Of a stretch of DNA of 64,000 nucleotides, positions 33,231 to 44,895 are shown piece by piece. A model generated the notes under the pieces. It saw nothing but the letters and a program-made list of their open reading frames with translations, made no database searches and was not told where the DNA came from. A program made the translations under genes and the position numbers. Within the stretch, counting starts at the first letter, position 1. Each line of letters starts with the position of its first letter. Origin of the DNA: Puccinia triticina. Taxonomy: Eukaryota > Basidiomycota > Pucciniomycetes > Pucciniales > Pucciniaceae. The stretch spans positions 2,170,001 through 2,234,000 of the forward strand of contig NC_070561.1 of NCBI RefSeq assembly GCF_026914185.1, in the 5' to 3' direction.

Positions 33231-35209
33231 TGCTTCGGATCTTGAGGAAATCGGTCGTTCGGTGGTGACGGTGGGTGGTTTGTCTTCCGGCTGCCGGTGA
33301 CTTCCTCTGCTGCGCCCCACCGGTACACCAGCTGAGGCTGCGCGGTGCCCGCAGCCAGCTGCAAACTCACCAGTTGAAACCTAGAGACCCGGACCGACAC
33401 CCGGGTGTAATCACCCGTGAGAGCACCCGGGGTACGGGGTTCAGTTAACTTACAGCTTTACCAAACTATCTGGCCAGTTCCGAAATCCAGACCCAGCACC
33501 TTGCCGAGCTTGTCGGGCAAAGGGCTACTGCTCGGACTGCACGTTTCTGCAGCGTTGGGGAGACCCTGGAATTGAGCTTAAACATCTCTGGAGGAGAGCC
33601 TAGAGCATTCACATTCGTCGCGTTAGCTTGACGATGCTGAGGAACTTAACCCGGCCGGCAATCGCATTGGTCCGGGCTAACCCCGGGTCAACATACCTCA
33701 GGCTTGTTTTCAGATTTGGGCTCGCTAAATTTAGCTAGCCTAAACCTGAAATTTAGCCTCAGTCCAAGGCATATCTGATGTCAGTTAGCCTGAAGCTGAC
33801 CCAACACATGGGTCTGCATGAATGGCTTTGGTCAGCTAATGCAATGTATTGTATCTGTTGCACCATTGTCTGTGTATCATTGGTTTGCTACTACTGCATA
33901 AGTGCATAATAAGCACTGGAAATATGCATAATCCATACCCTGAAGGCCACGATGTGACTCCCCTGGGTGTATTCCAAACCTTGGGGGATTCAGCTTTTTT
34001 TGTTACTGGGCTTACCAGCTTGTAGTTGATGAAATTTTGAAATCAGACCTCACAAACCCAAAGCAAGAGAAGAGCCAAGAGGATGAATAAAGGGGACAGG
34101 GAGGGTGCTGTGAGAGGTTCACCGGATGTTGCTCAAAGGTGATGTGAATTAGAAATCAAGGAGAACCAATGTTTTGATTCTCATGTAACTAGTATGGTTT
34201 GTTAAGAATCAAACTGAAGGTTTTTTTATTAATCAAAAAGAAACAAAAACAAAATGAACAAAAGAAAAAGAAATACCTGAAGGCAAGCACAACAAAGGAA
34301 AAGCACGACAAAGAGGATGACAAAAGAGGAAGAAAAAGAAGAGCAGACTAAAGAAACAAATGTCAATTCGGGCACAAGCAAAAAAGAAGAAAGAGAGAAA
34401 ATGCCAGGACATACGACCGAGAGGTTTCGAAGAAATCGGAGTTGTTCAGCTTTGAGTGTTTGGGTTTTGAAGACGAGAAAGATGGTCTTCAGGAGGAACA
34501 GATAATCAGGAGTTTATCAGAAGAGATTGAGATTATCGCGAAATGAGTCAGAAGAGTTCCCCAAGGAAAGAGTCGAAGATGGCTGAGGGACAGGTTTATA
34601 TGTGCCGAAGATTTCGAGTTTTGCCGATGAGAAAGCGATGATTGAAATGAGAAGCGTTTTGAGGAGTTGGAGGTGTGGATGAGCAAAGGAGCCGAATGCG
34701 GATGAATAGAGGAGCCGAATGCGGAGATGAGCTTTGACAAGGGTGAGCAAGGAGAGTTTAAGACTAGAGGAAGAGAGTTTGAGATGGAGCTGATGGACGT
34801 GTGACATCCATGGAACATGGGAGGAAGTCAGAGGTGAGGGGCTTAGGAGGAGACGAGGGCTTGAGTCGTAACATGGTTTAAATAGATTAGGGGGGTTCAA
34901 ATCATGTTGGCCAAAATTGACTGCTTAAGCAGTCTGCTCATGCACCTTTCAGTAAGATTGATGCAATGTAAATCACTTCCAAAGGGCAGCATATCCCACC
35001 AAAACCTTGCTGCTTTCTCAGGATAAGCAAAAGGTGCAGGTGATGGTTTTGGAAAAAATATTTGCATGAGCAGTACGTGAACCCCCCTATTATGTAAAAT
35101 TCAGTAGACAATTGTATACACCACACCATTTTTGAACCGGGGTTACAGAACCTCTTTGACCGGAAGGAAGGCCTTCCCAGTCCTTCCGGTTGTCATGGCA
35201 GCCGCCACC
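33231..35209. other. RPL4 promoter side and intergenic repeats
   Basis: The first ~400 bp upstream of RPL4 is GC-rich with short palindromes (CACCCGGGTG near 33400). Around 33600 a terminus like that of the 28869 element starts (AGAGCATTCACATTCG). 34240-34420 is purine-rich low complexity. No further gene was recognised. Confidence 0.4.
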
Positions 35210-35325
35210 TGCCCAAACAAGAGCGGGTACCCACTTGATTTCTCCTAGAAATCCAGCATCCGCACCTGAACACGCACACGCTGGCGGGTACCCGCAACAG
35301 GTTTGTTGGTGCCATCTCTAGAGTG
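35210..35325. mobile_element. Truncated hAT-like end (GGTACCC family)
   Basis: Carries GAGCGGGTACCCACTTG and GGCGGGTACCCGCAAC and ends GGTGCCATCTCTA, close to the right end of the complete element at 40378-41771 (GTGCCATCCCTA). The matching left end is absent. Confidence 0.45.
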
Positions 35326-36242
35326 AGTCATTCATCAGCACACCTGACATTCTGGCACTGTAGTGTAATGTACCCATTTTGACTGCAGATTGTCCACCCG
35401 TCAAGCTAAAACTTTTTTGGGTCACATTTTTTTCATTTATTATCATTATTTTCATGTTCAATAGCCTGGTTCATTTTGAGCTTTGACTAGCAAGATTTTA
35501 ATTACAATCACATGCGTTTAATGTCAGCCTTTGCTGAAAGTTGGACTCCCACAGCCATTTTTAAGCTTCTTAAGCTTACTTTTTTATTGATCAGCAACAC
35601 TAATTTTAGTCAAAGGCATAAAATTCCAAATGTGAACTAGGCTGATTCTTTAATCTTTCTGTCTATTTACCTTTCTCTGAATTTTTTTTTTTGCATTTTT
35701 TGAATTTTTTGAAAAAAGTTAGAGCTTTGTTTTTATTTTTATTTTCTCATATTCACCTTTGGAAGCCTATTTTAAACTGTCTCATCAACAAGAATGACTT
35801 GAAGTTGGTGGGTTTAGATTCTATAGTCCAAAATAGTGTGGCATATACAATTGTCTGTTAGAATATTAGCCTGTCTTTCTGTTTGCTCACGTCCTGTCAC
35901 CTGTCTCCTGTCACCTGTCCCCTATTTTTCTGTCCTATCTCCTATCTCCTGTCCTTTCCCCTGTTCTGTCACATGTCCCCTGTCCCCTGTTCCCTGTTCC
36001 CTGTCCCCAGTAACTGTTCCCTGTTTGTTCCATGTCACCTGTCCCCAGTTCCCTGTTACTGTCACAGTTTTATGTAGTTCTGCTTTCTTTTCATTTGTGT
36101 AGAGGCCCCCTTTGGATCTTGTTGACCTAGTTGACACACATTAGTCTGCTCCTCCTGATTTTGTAATCAATCATCAAGTCAGAGCTTAACAAAACTAGAC
36201 CCATCAGTGCCCCCAATCCAAGTCCAGCTCCTTGGTCAATCC
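35326..36242. repeat. Intergenic stretch with a CCTGTC minisatellite
   Basis: About 35890-36062 is a degenerate tandem array of 6- to 8-bp CCTGTCAC / CCCTGTTC units. The rest is AT-rich without a recognisable gene. Confidence 0.6.
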
Positions 36243-36424
36243 TAGGGCTGGATCCCGCGGGGTACCCGGCCACTTTGAGCTAGCCCGGTTCCCGTCCCGC
36301 GGGTATACCCGTCACTTGGGTACCAAAATTGAGCAGCCCAAGCCTTACCCGCGGGTATCGGGAACGGGAAAAGGGTACCCACGGGGCGGCCGGGCTACGG
36401 GTATACCCGCCAGCCCGCGGGAAA

Positions 36425-36829
36425 CGGTGGGTAGTTACGGCACGGTTATCGGTAACGTACCAATATTGTAACGGTTTTTCTCTTGTTACCGTTACCGTTA
36501 ACCGTAACGGAAGTGGGTTACCATATCGCACACCCAGGATGTTTGGCATTTAAGAGCTGTTACAATATCTGCCCGCACGGAGGGGCAGATATTGGACTGC
36601 ATATGATCCAGAGGGGGCCATTTGCCCCTCTTTATCTTGTTAACCGGTGGTTAACGCGTTACGCTACTAGTAATGCAAGTAACGCATCAAAAAAATTAGG
36701 CCTGTTACAATACGGGCCCGGGGTTACAACTAGTTGTTACTAGTAGCGATAACAAACAAGCGCAGTAACAGCAAGTGTTACGTTATGCAGATAACGGCGG
36801 TTATTGTAGTGTATTGTAACTACCCACCG
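36425..36829. mobile_element. Nested inverted-repeat element B
   Basis: Begins CGGTGGGTAGTTAC and ends GTAACTACCCACCG; the interior is full of TAACGGT/ACCGTTA words. It interrupts the GC-rich body of the hAT-like element. No clear target duplication was seen. Confidence 0.6.
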
Positions 36830-36946
36830 CTGCCGCGGGTATACCCGCAACCCTTTCCCGATTCCTGCGGGTAAGGCCCGTAAGTGCCCAGAGCTACTGC
36901 ACCCACTTTGCGCCCATGAGCCATGAGGGCCCCAGTCCGGGCTGAA

Positions 36947-37354
36947 GCAACAATGGGAAGTTACGTTATCCGTAACAAAAAGTAACGGATAACGTAAACG
37001 AATTGGTGCCGTTATTGTTGCGCTAACGGCAGTGTTGTTTTAGTTACATTATTTTTTGATTTTTTTTCTGTTTTATTAGACCCGTTACGTTATCCCCTGC
37101 AATCTGAGGAGGATAACATGCGGATAATGCGGGTTTTTTGCCAATTTTATGGCGCTTTTACGCCAGATAACGCGGTTAGCGCGTTATTGGCGTTATTTTT
37201 TGCGGCATCAAGGCCGAAAGTCCCCTCCCTTACGTTATCCAAACTAGCACAGGAACATTTCACCAGATAACAATAACGCGTTATCTGGTAACGGTGGGAA
37301 GTTACTTTACAAAAATCCCGCTGGATAACGTAACATAAGTAACTTCCCATTGTT
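36947..37354. mobile_element. Nested hAT-like inverted-repeat element C
   Basis: Ends CAACAATGGGAAGTTACGTT at the left and AACTTCCCATTGTT at the right, flanked by a 7-bp direct repeat GGCTGAA (8-bp comparison GGGCTGAA / TGGCTGAA). The interior is rich in GATAACG/CGTTATC. Termini and word content resemble element B, so the two may be relatives. Confidence 0.65.
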
Positions 37355-37632
37355 GGCTGAAAGACCTTTGCACTTTTGATATGTGCATTTTTTTTGCTCA
37401 CTTCCTCCACGCGGGTGCAGATTGGTAGCCTCAGCACACCTGAACATGACCTTCCTCATACCCAATATACCCGCGGGTATTTCTGAGGCTGCCCATGGAC
37501 TGTACCCGCCGGGTAGGCCGGGTACGGTCCAGGAAAAGAGGCATCCCGGAGACCTATACCCGCAGGGCAGACCACGGGTATACTCGGAGAGGCAGGGAAC
37601 GGGGGCCAGCCCTAGTCAATCCCCACTCCTCA

Positions 37633-38639
37633 CACCAGGAAAATAAATAGTCAGTTGATGACAAGTGACATCACAGCAGCTCCAGCCAGCTACCCACCAT
37701 CTATCCAATATCTATCCACTATCTACCCCAATCTCCCAACAATCTCCTCACCTTCCAAAATCTACCAAGGAGGTCCTGTTCAGTTTTTGATGAGCTCAAA
37801 TGATCCTCAGTTCTATCCAGCTGATACTCAGCTTTGGTACCCAGCTCATATTCAGCTTTTTTGCCCACCTCATACTCAGCGTTTTTCCCAGCTCATACTC
37901 AGCTTTTTTTCCCAGCTCATACTCAGCTTTTTCACGCAGATCTCTCTCAGAATTGGAATAAAGCCTTTTGCCCAGTCCTTGCCCAGGTGATGCTCAGCTT
38001 TGTACTAGTAATTGCGCAGCTGATGCTCAGCTTTGTACTAGTAATTGCGCAGCTGATGCTCAGCTTTTTACCAGTCCTTGCTCAGCCTTTTCCTAGTCCT
38101 GTCCCAGCTGATGCTCAGCTTTGACCATTCCTGGGCCAGCTGGCCAGCTGATGCCCAGCTTGCTGAGTATCAGCTGAGAAAGACCAGGGAAAAAGACGGG
38201 AACCGGCTTGGACAGGACCAGAGCTGAAAATCAGCTAGGCTAGGGCCAAAGCTGAGCATCAGCTGAGCCATGGCCAAGGCTGACCATCAGCTGTGCCAGG
38301 GCCAAAGATGAGCATCAGGTGGCTGGTGCCAAAGCTAAGCATCAGCTGGGCCAGGGAAAAAACTGAGCATCAGCTGGGCCAGGGAAAAAACTGAGCATCA
38401 GCTGGGCCAGGGCAAAAACTGAGCATCAGCTGAGCCAGGGTAAAATCTGAGCATCAGCTAGGCCAGGGCCAAAGCTGAGCATCATCTGGTTTTGTCACAT
38501 TGAGTGCTTTGATCCTGACACCTGTCATGTGAGCCCTAGATGTGCTGGTGGAGAGGAGCAGCATTGGAGTAGTGTTGGAGCCGAAAACAAAGCTGTGTCA
38601 TGTCACTTGCCATCAAGTGACTACTTTTTTTTCCTGGTG
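37633..38639. mobile_element. CACTA-like element with opposed internal repeat arrays
   Basis: Termini CACCAGGAAAATAAATAGTC and a near-complement ending TTTTCCTGGTG, flanked by a 3-bp repeat TCA (37630-37632, 38640-38642). Left half: array of CAGCTGATGCTCAGCTTT-type units (about 37795-38120). Right half: the inverted unit AAAGCTGAGCATCAGCTG about ten times (about 38225-38490). Opposed subterminal repeat arrays are a known feature of CACTA elements, where they bind transposase. No transposase is present. Confidence 0.7.
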
Positions 38640-38835
38640 TCAACTCTCAGCCTTTCCATAGTGAAATTGTGCAAAATTCTCACTAATGAGGATGAGAGAG
38701 AAAAGAGGATGGGATTTTTTGAATGGACTCAATGATCACTATGGAGGGACTCAAGGTGGTCAAGACTCAGTATGGAGGAGAACCAATGACTTTATTTCTT
38801 GTATGGATAAAGTCTTATACACATGTTTTTGATAA

Positions 38836-39016
38836 TCATGGTGTTCAAAGTTGGTTTGCATGTTTTATGCATGCATAAATCATAAAATCATAAAAATGTT
38901 TTGGTGCGGAAATTTTGTATTACATAATCAGACAGTCATATCCCCTGCAAAAAAGATTTTATGATTTTATGAGTTGTGCATGCATAAAATTATGCAAACC
39001 AACTTTGAACAGCATA
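38836..39016. mobile_element. Foldback MITE, TGGTGTTCAAA family (copy 2)
   Basis: Left TCATGGTGTTCAAAGTTGG pairs with right CCAACTTTGAACAGCATAA. The inner arms carry AAATCATAAAATCATAA and its complement. Same termini as the 7884-8046 copy. Confidence 0.6.
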
Positions 39017-40377
39017 AATGAATAAAGTTTAAAGTTGATAATGAATAAAGATAACTTAGAGACATAAGTTGAATAAGATTATAATACAGGAGGCTATTCC
39101 TCAGAGCTCTGATGACATAAAAGGCTGCCATAGTGATTTAATCAGATCAAAAATAAGCTACTTGTTATGGTAAGACATTAACAAAGGATAACATTCAGTG
39201 GAATTTGGTATACATAAAAGAAGAGGTAGTCAGAATTTCAACAGAAATCCTAATATTAGGATGGTTCACAGAGGTATTTTTTAACCCTGCTGATGTTATC
39301 AATTAGCCAGCCTTCCCAGCCAAATTGGCTGTGACTGTGGGATAAACTTTATTTTGGTCTTGCTGATTTTGGCCGTACGTGAACCGTCCTATTTTCCACC
39401 CACTATACATGAGGTCAAAATGTGGTTTGAGATAAAACTGAATATTCAAGATGAGAAAGAACCAACAAGTGATATAACACAAAAAAAGACAGGACATGCT
39501 AGAGAGTTGATAAGTCAGAGATGTCAGGGTTCTTTTGACTACAAGACACATGATCAGACATCCACAACTAGACATGTACAAGCTATGATGCTGAGACAAA
39601 CTCAGCGGTGTCAAAATAGAAGTGTGTTGCCTGATAAGATAAGGCACTCCACCTCTTTTCTAGATAACTCTGGGTTTGAATGGTTACTGGCACTGGGCTT
39701 CCGCAACATATGTATCTCTTCAGCTCTCCGCACTGAACCTGATATGATCCACCTAGTCTACGTAAGGTCCAAGCGCTCCAATTTACCACAGTAAACTCTG
39801 CAAGCAAGTAAGGATTTGAGTTGTAAAAACTTTCCCCAATGTAGTAATGTAAAATAGTTGAGTAAGAATAGGAGTAAACAGTAACTACAGTTATACTTTA
39901 AAGTGAGTAGTATGTAGAATGATAGAATAATACAAGATAAGTGAGAGAAAAGCCGCCTCAAAGTCCCTTTTCCTCTACTCCCTCCACCTGCATAACTCTG
40001 CTCCCAGCCAATGTTGCCTGTGTCCTTCCTTTCCTGCACTCTCCATAGCTCCGCATGCATTGCTTCCCAGCCTAGTATCTCTCCAACACCTGTTCTCTGC
40101 ACCCTCTGACTAGCCTCCAACCCCAGTCTCTACCTGGTGATTTCACCCCAACTTCATCTGTGTGATGCCGTCCACTTCCGCTGCCCCAGTTCACCTGTTT
40201 GGGGTCCGCAATATTCAGTCCGTCCAGATTTCCTGCCGTAGTCGTACTCCAACCAATCCGCTAAGTCCGTAGGTTGGGGGCATGGCTCAAACCCCGGTTC
40301 CCTTGCACCTGTGTCAAGTCCCCTGTCCCGCATCTTGCCCTGTTTGCCAACTTTCTGCATGCTTTGAGTCATGCATT
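39017..40377. other. Intergenic stretch, no gene recognised
   Basis: The longest open frame (146 codons from 39354 on the plus strand) has no recognisable family, no signal peptide and AT-biased codons, so it is not called as a gene. Confidence 0.45.
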
Positions 40378-41771
40378 TAGGGATGGCCTTGGGTACCCAG
40401 TATCCGTTGGCGGGCACCCGCGGCTTGCGCAGGTACCCGCCAACGGATACCGGGTGCGGGTGTTTAGTTTTGCTAGAAAAAGGGCAGGTACCCGGGTACC
40501 CAGCGCAGCTACCTGCCTTTCTGACTGGTCTTGGGACCCAATCAACGGTTCTTCAGACCCAACTGATGGGTCTCAGGACCCTATCAATGGGTCCGAAGAC
40601 CCATCAATTGGGCCCAAAGACCCATCAATCGGGTCCAAAGACCCAATTTGATTGGGTCCAAAGACCCAATTTGATTGGGTCCAAAGACCCAATTTGTCAG
40701 CCTTAGAGATATTACAGGTATCCAAAAGGCTGCAATAACTCTATAAATAATTGTAAATACTTAGGCCCCGTTTGGCTGCCACGTTATACGTCATAAATGG
40801 TCGAATTTATGACGCGCGACCCCCGGGGGTTTCAAAGTTTTGGTGGCACCGGGGGGCAAACTTTGGGTCGCGGCGTCATAAATTCAACAATTTATGACGT
40901 ATAACGCGGCAGCCAAACGGGGCCTTAAATATTATTGCAGAAATGAATTCCCTGCCTTATTTTAAGGGGGGTCACCTACTCAAAGTGACCCTCTGTTCCT
41001 ACTCCTTCATATACATATTGTATAATTAAGAATTGGCCATAAAATGTGCCCAAAAAAGGATTACATACAAAAATTAGTAAAATAAAGAAAGTACATAAAA
41101 ATAAACTACAGTACATAAAAGAGTAATGTTACTTGTGTAAAATTACCTTGTGAAAACATTATGTAGTCTTCTACTGAAGCTCTTTCACATGACAATTGAT
41201 TATAAACATGTCATGTGACAGAGTCAGGGAAATTAGACTATAGTAATACAAATAAATTGCCCACAGCCAATAATTAATCTTTCCTCTGTTACAGAGTGTT
41301 TAAACCCTTGTAGTGGCCATATTTGCCATGTAACAAGCTTGGTAATTTAAATTACCAGTGTTTACATCAGCACAGTTATAGTGCTAGGGCCCAAAACCCG
41401 TATTTTGACGGGTTTTTTGCCCTAAACTTCATAAACAGAGCTGTCACAATTCAATTGGGTCCAAAGACCCAATTCAATTGGGTCTGAAGACCCATTGATT
41501 GGGTCTAAAGTGAATGGGGTCTTCAGACCTAATCAATGGGTCTTCGGACCCAATCAAATTGGGTCTTTGGACCCAATCAGGTCTTGGGACCCAATTGTAC
41601 CTGTGGGCCGCGGGTATTTGCCTCTTGCACCCGGGTATTTGCCTCTTGCACCCGGGTACCCGCCATTTGCACCCGGGTACCCGCTCCGCGGGTGTGGGTG
41701 TCTGATTTTAGTGAAATTCTGTCCAGGTACCTGCACCCGTGTGGGTACCCGGGTACAAAGTGCCATCCCTA
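40378..41771. mobile_element. hAT-like MITE (TAGGGATGGC termini) with a nested Tourist MITE
   Basis: Ends TAGGGATGGC and GCCATCCCTA, flanked by CATGCATT / GATGCATT (7 of 8 match; 40370-40377, 41772-41779). Shares GCGGGTACCCG motifs with the 36243 and 35210 elements. Internal GGGTCCAAAGACCCAA units repeat in tandem at 40540-40700 and 41455-41590. The Tourist-like MITE at 40764-40924 lies inside. Confidence 0.8.
40764..40924. mobile_element. Tourist-like (PIF/Harbinger) MITE, copy 2, nested
   Basis: Starts GGCCCCGTTTGGCTGCC and ends GGCAGCCAAACGGGGCC, TTA on both sides (40761-40763, 40925-40927). 161 bp, nearly perfect palindrome with a GC-rich loop. Same terminal 12 bases as the 27830 copy. 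Confidence 0.85.
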
Positions 41772-41779
41772 GATGCATT

Positions 41780-43815
41780 CAAGGTTTCCCTCAGTCTACA
41801 TATGGGACACATAAGCACAAATGCTTATCATCTGTTTGGATATGTAGACTGAGCATTTGCTTGGCCGCTGTGGTAGACACTTTTGTTCCGGATGGAAACA
41901 TTCAAAAAATTCTAGCTTACATATGTAGTGTTACATTACACCCTCTTTTTGATACACACACTCCCTTCATTCTACATACACAGTTCTACACAACTGTATG
42001 CATATAGCTTACATACTACCCTTTTACATATATCTGTGTGTATATATGTGGCTGCTTAGCAACCAGCTAGCCTCAGATGCGGCTGTGTAGCAACCACAAA
42101 CCACTTGTTACAGTAACATAGCAACCACAAGCCACATTAATAAAGCAGCATAGTAACCATGGGGCTGTGCAAGTCACTCAAGCAGACTACACAGCAATAC
42201 AGACAGCTGTGCAGGTCACTTGAGAAGACTCCATAGCAACCAGAGGGTTGTGTAAGCTACACTTGTAACTAGATCACCTGCTAAATTTGCTCATGTCTAC
42301 ACTGCCACACTGTCATAGCTGTATTCTGCACAGCAGAACAGCCAAAATATCTCATTTGTAAAAGGCACACCAGCCAAAACCCCTCATGTACATAGACCAC
42401 CAGCACAAATGCCTCACATTTTCCTATATAAGGAGGGGCTCTCTCTTCCTTTCTCCACCATGGAATGCAATCCAGGAGATTCCTTCCCCCCCCCCCCCCC
42501 AAGATTCAAATAAATTGTCACCCTCACACTCTCCGCCACTTAATAAAATACTAGCTTTATAGTTTGCAATACACAGTCCATTGTGAGCCACTTGTGAGAA
42601 AAGTATTCAACTACACTAGACCACTGTCTTCTTGCTTCCAGCCTAGCTGGGGGTGTTGTCAGTCTTTGTCTTTCAGAGAGGCAGGGCTTTCCCCACACAT
42701 ACTTCTCTAAATTCAGCTATAAGAGGTGCAAACTGCTTTTGGAGTCTCACACCGCCCCACTGCATTTCCGCCTGTGCTGCAGTGAGCCGAAATTCTATGC
42801 CGCTTGCCTATATAAATCACCACAGCAGTGAAGAAAATAATGGATCAGGGAGTTTGGGCTAAGTAAGAGAAAAAAGGATCAAAGTTCAACAGTAGTTGAT
42901 CTCTTTTGGTTCTACATCCTACTTCTTTAGACAATAAAAATGTACATTTACATGAGCAGGGTCATGTTAAGCAACAGTGGTCCATTACAGTTACATGTAA
43001 GTGTAACATATCATAAAGTATCAAAGAATAAGTTATGACAACACAAATTTAACTATAACCTTTAAGGGTCCAAAAATACCCTTGATAACAGCCGATACAG
43101 GCTGTTTTTTGTTGATACAGCCTAAAAAATATGGTAAAGTATTTTAAAGGATGATAATAATGCCACATTTTTCTCAAAGATAATAGCCGATGTGTTACAC
43201 GTTTGGGCCCAAATGAAACACATCGGCCCACCGTTGTATTAAGCTAACCATTTGAGCAGTCAAAGTTACATAAAAGGTATTTTGCGGGTGTGGCCCTGGT
43301 CAGAGGGTTGACTTGAGCCTTGAGGCACTGCAAATTAGATATTTGTTTCCCGCAATGCATATCATTTCTTTTTTTTGAGAAACCAAACTCTGGAGTCATA
43401 AACTACATCAACCAAACCGAATACCAGAATTTGGACCGATTCGCAAGCCATTTATACCGCGTGGTCAAGCCGGCGCGCTAGAATGAAGAGAGCCCTGGAC
43501 GGTGTCAGCGAAAGCCGAAACAAGAAGGAGTGGGTGCACTGATAAATTGAAGTGTTAAGTACTCACCGATCAAAATACTCTCAATTCACTTCATTGATGA
43601 GATAAATTCATCTCTTCGGACCCATGGGCGCGGGTTGGACCATCCAGTTGTCTGACCCGAGGAGGCGACATCTCTCCTTGGACTCCGGGGCATTGGTTGG
43701 CTCGTTCGTGTTTCGGTGTGAAGATCACGAGGAGCTTTGTGGACCAAGCTTCGGGCGGTCTTGACCCATGGCCGTGGGGCGGATGCGTGGGGGCGGATCG
43801 AGTGGAATCTTCTTC
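41780..43815. other. Intergenic region with LTR-like promoter features
   Basis: 42040-42250 holds diverged CATAGCAACCA-type repeats. A TATATAAGGAGGGGC box follows at about 42425 and a poly-C tract near 42487. This layout recalls a degenerate LTR U3/R region but no internal domain remains. No gene was recognised. Confidence 0.35.
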
Positions 43816-44053
43816 CTAATCCTTTGATGGGCCCGTCTGTGACGAAAAATCAAAACATGCGCGAAAGAAAAATGGATGAGCATTTGAATCTTTTAACGCT
43901 CCGTTCCGATCCACTCGTTGCAGGCTGTCAAGTCCAGAATGTAAATAAAGCTACAGACCCACCTTGGAGCAGAGCACTCTGGATAGGGTATCCACCCACG
44001 GTCAAGGCCAGAACCAAAGTCACAGAAAACAGAGTTCGGATGAAGTGGAGCAT
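43816..44053 (-). CDS. Possible small secreted protein (about 60 aa), doubtful
   Basis: The ATG at 44053 opens a convincing signal peptide (MLHFIRTLFSVTLVLALTVG, then GYPIQS). A GTGGGT donor at 43962 could join one of two acceptors (exon starting at 43913, intron 49 nt, or at about 43889, intron ~73 nt). Both lead in the same frame to a stop at 43816 via DSNAHPFFFRACFDFSS. Cysteine-poor, no known family. The signal peptide is the only real support, and the 3' structure may be wrong. Confidence 0.3.
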
Positions 44054-44895
44054 ATCGCTTGAGGTATTTTTATGTAGTGAGACGAATCAGGGAGGATTGA
44101 CACAAGAAAGTCTATCTGGGCAAAGGAGAATCGGGGACCTGAGGAGCTGTTGATGGTGATTTCTGTTGGACAGATAATGATATGCTGCGATTGCGAATCA
44201 AGTGATCAACAAGCTGACAAGAGCTCAGCCTGGAATGCCACTCAGAAAATTGCTTCTCGAGGTAAATATGTAAATAAGTATTTAAATTGCGTTGCAATCT
44301 ACGTTCGTGGAATTGGCGAGGCAGATCGTCAAGCTTGAATTTCTCCCTCCAAAATCTTGTTGAGATAGGTTGCAGAGATGAAGTAATGCAGCAGCGCAAA
44401 AAAGCAAACTGAGCACAGTGTGGTGAAGAAAGCTGAAGAAGCCGGCCCCAGCTGACGGATGAACAGACAGCTTTGTACAGGCAGTATTCAAGCTCCTAAT
44501 CCTGAAGCTCCTGCTGAGTGCTCTCCTCTCCCCAACCCAACCCTTCGGATCTGGAGTGATACACGCATACTCAAACATCGATTCACATACACAGGGGATC
44601 CCAACGCCCTTATGTGTGTTATCTGCAATGAGCACCACGGGCGTGATCTGCGAATTTGCATTGATATACGCTTCGGCTAAGGTCTGCCCGACCAAGATGA
44701 TCCTATCCTTCCCAAAGATTGCAATTTATATGATCAAAGGTATCTAAGTGGGATTAGTGGAGAACCAGATTTTCGTCCAAAATAGCTAACCAGAATGTGA
44801 AGTTTATGCATATACAATAGAAGAGAGAGCAACAAATAACGACTACCAAAGTAAAGGAGAGGACTGAAATCAGAAGAGGGGAAGAGGGAAAAGGA
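44054..44895. other. Intergenic stretch, no gene accepted
   Basis: A minus-strand open frame at 44282-44695 has a hydrophobic stretch but no ATG-led start and no recognised family, so it is not called. Confidence 0.4.

Larger units (their letters stand above)
36243..37614. mobile_element. hAT-like MITE (TAGGG termini) carrying two nested elements
   Basis: Left end TAGGGCTGGATCCCGCGG, right end CCAGCCCTA, flanked by a perfect 8-bp direct repeat GTCAATCC (36235-36242, 37615-37622). The subterminal parts are rich in GGGTATACCCG palindromes. Two further inverted-repeat elements (36425-36829, 36947-37354) sit inside. TAGGG ends and an 8-bp duplication indicate hAT. No transposase frame. Confidence 0.85.

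Noticed and set aside
34300..34505. Lys/Glu-rich open frame
   Set aside because: It sits in a purine-rich low-complexity tract and has no family features.
35883..36102. Pro/Ser/Cys-rich open frames
   Set aside because: Generated by the CCTGTC minisatellite; any frame of such an array stays open.
37780..38490. CRISPR-like regular array of short repeats
   Set aside because: Units are directly adjacent or with degenerate spacers, flip orientation halfway and lie inside a transposon-like element; the organism is eukaryotic.
39354..39794. 146-codon open frame
   Set aside because: AT-rich, no recognisable domain, no promoter or intron context.
44282..44695. Minus-strand 137-codon frame with a hydrophobic stretch
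   Set aside because: Opens with GTG, has no ATG-led start, and no family was recognised.
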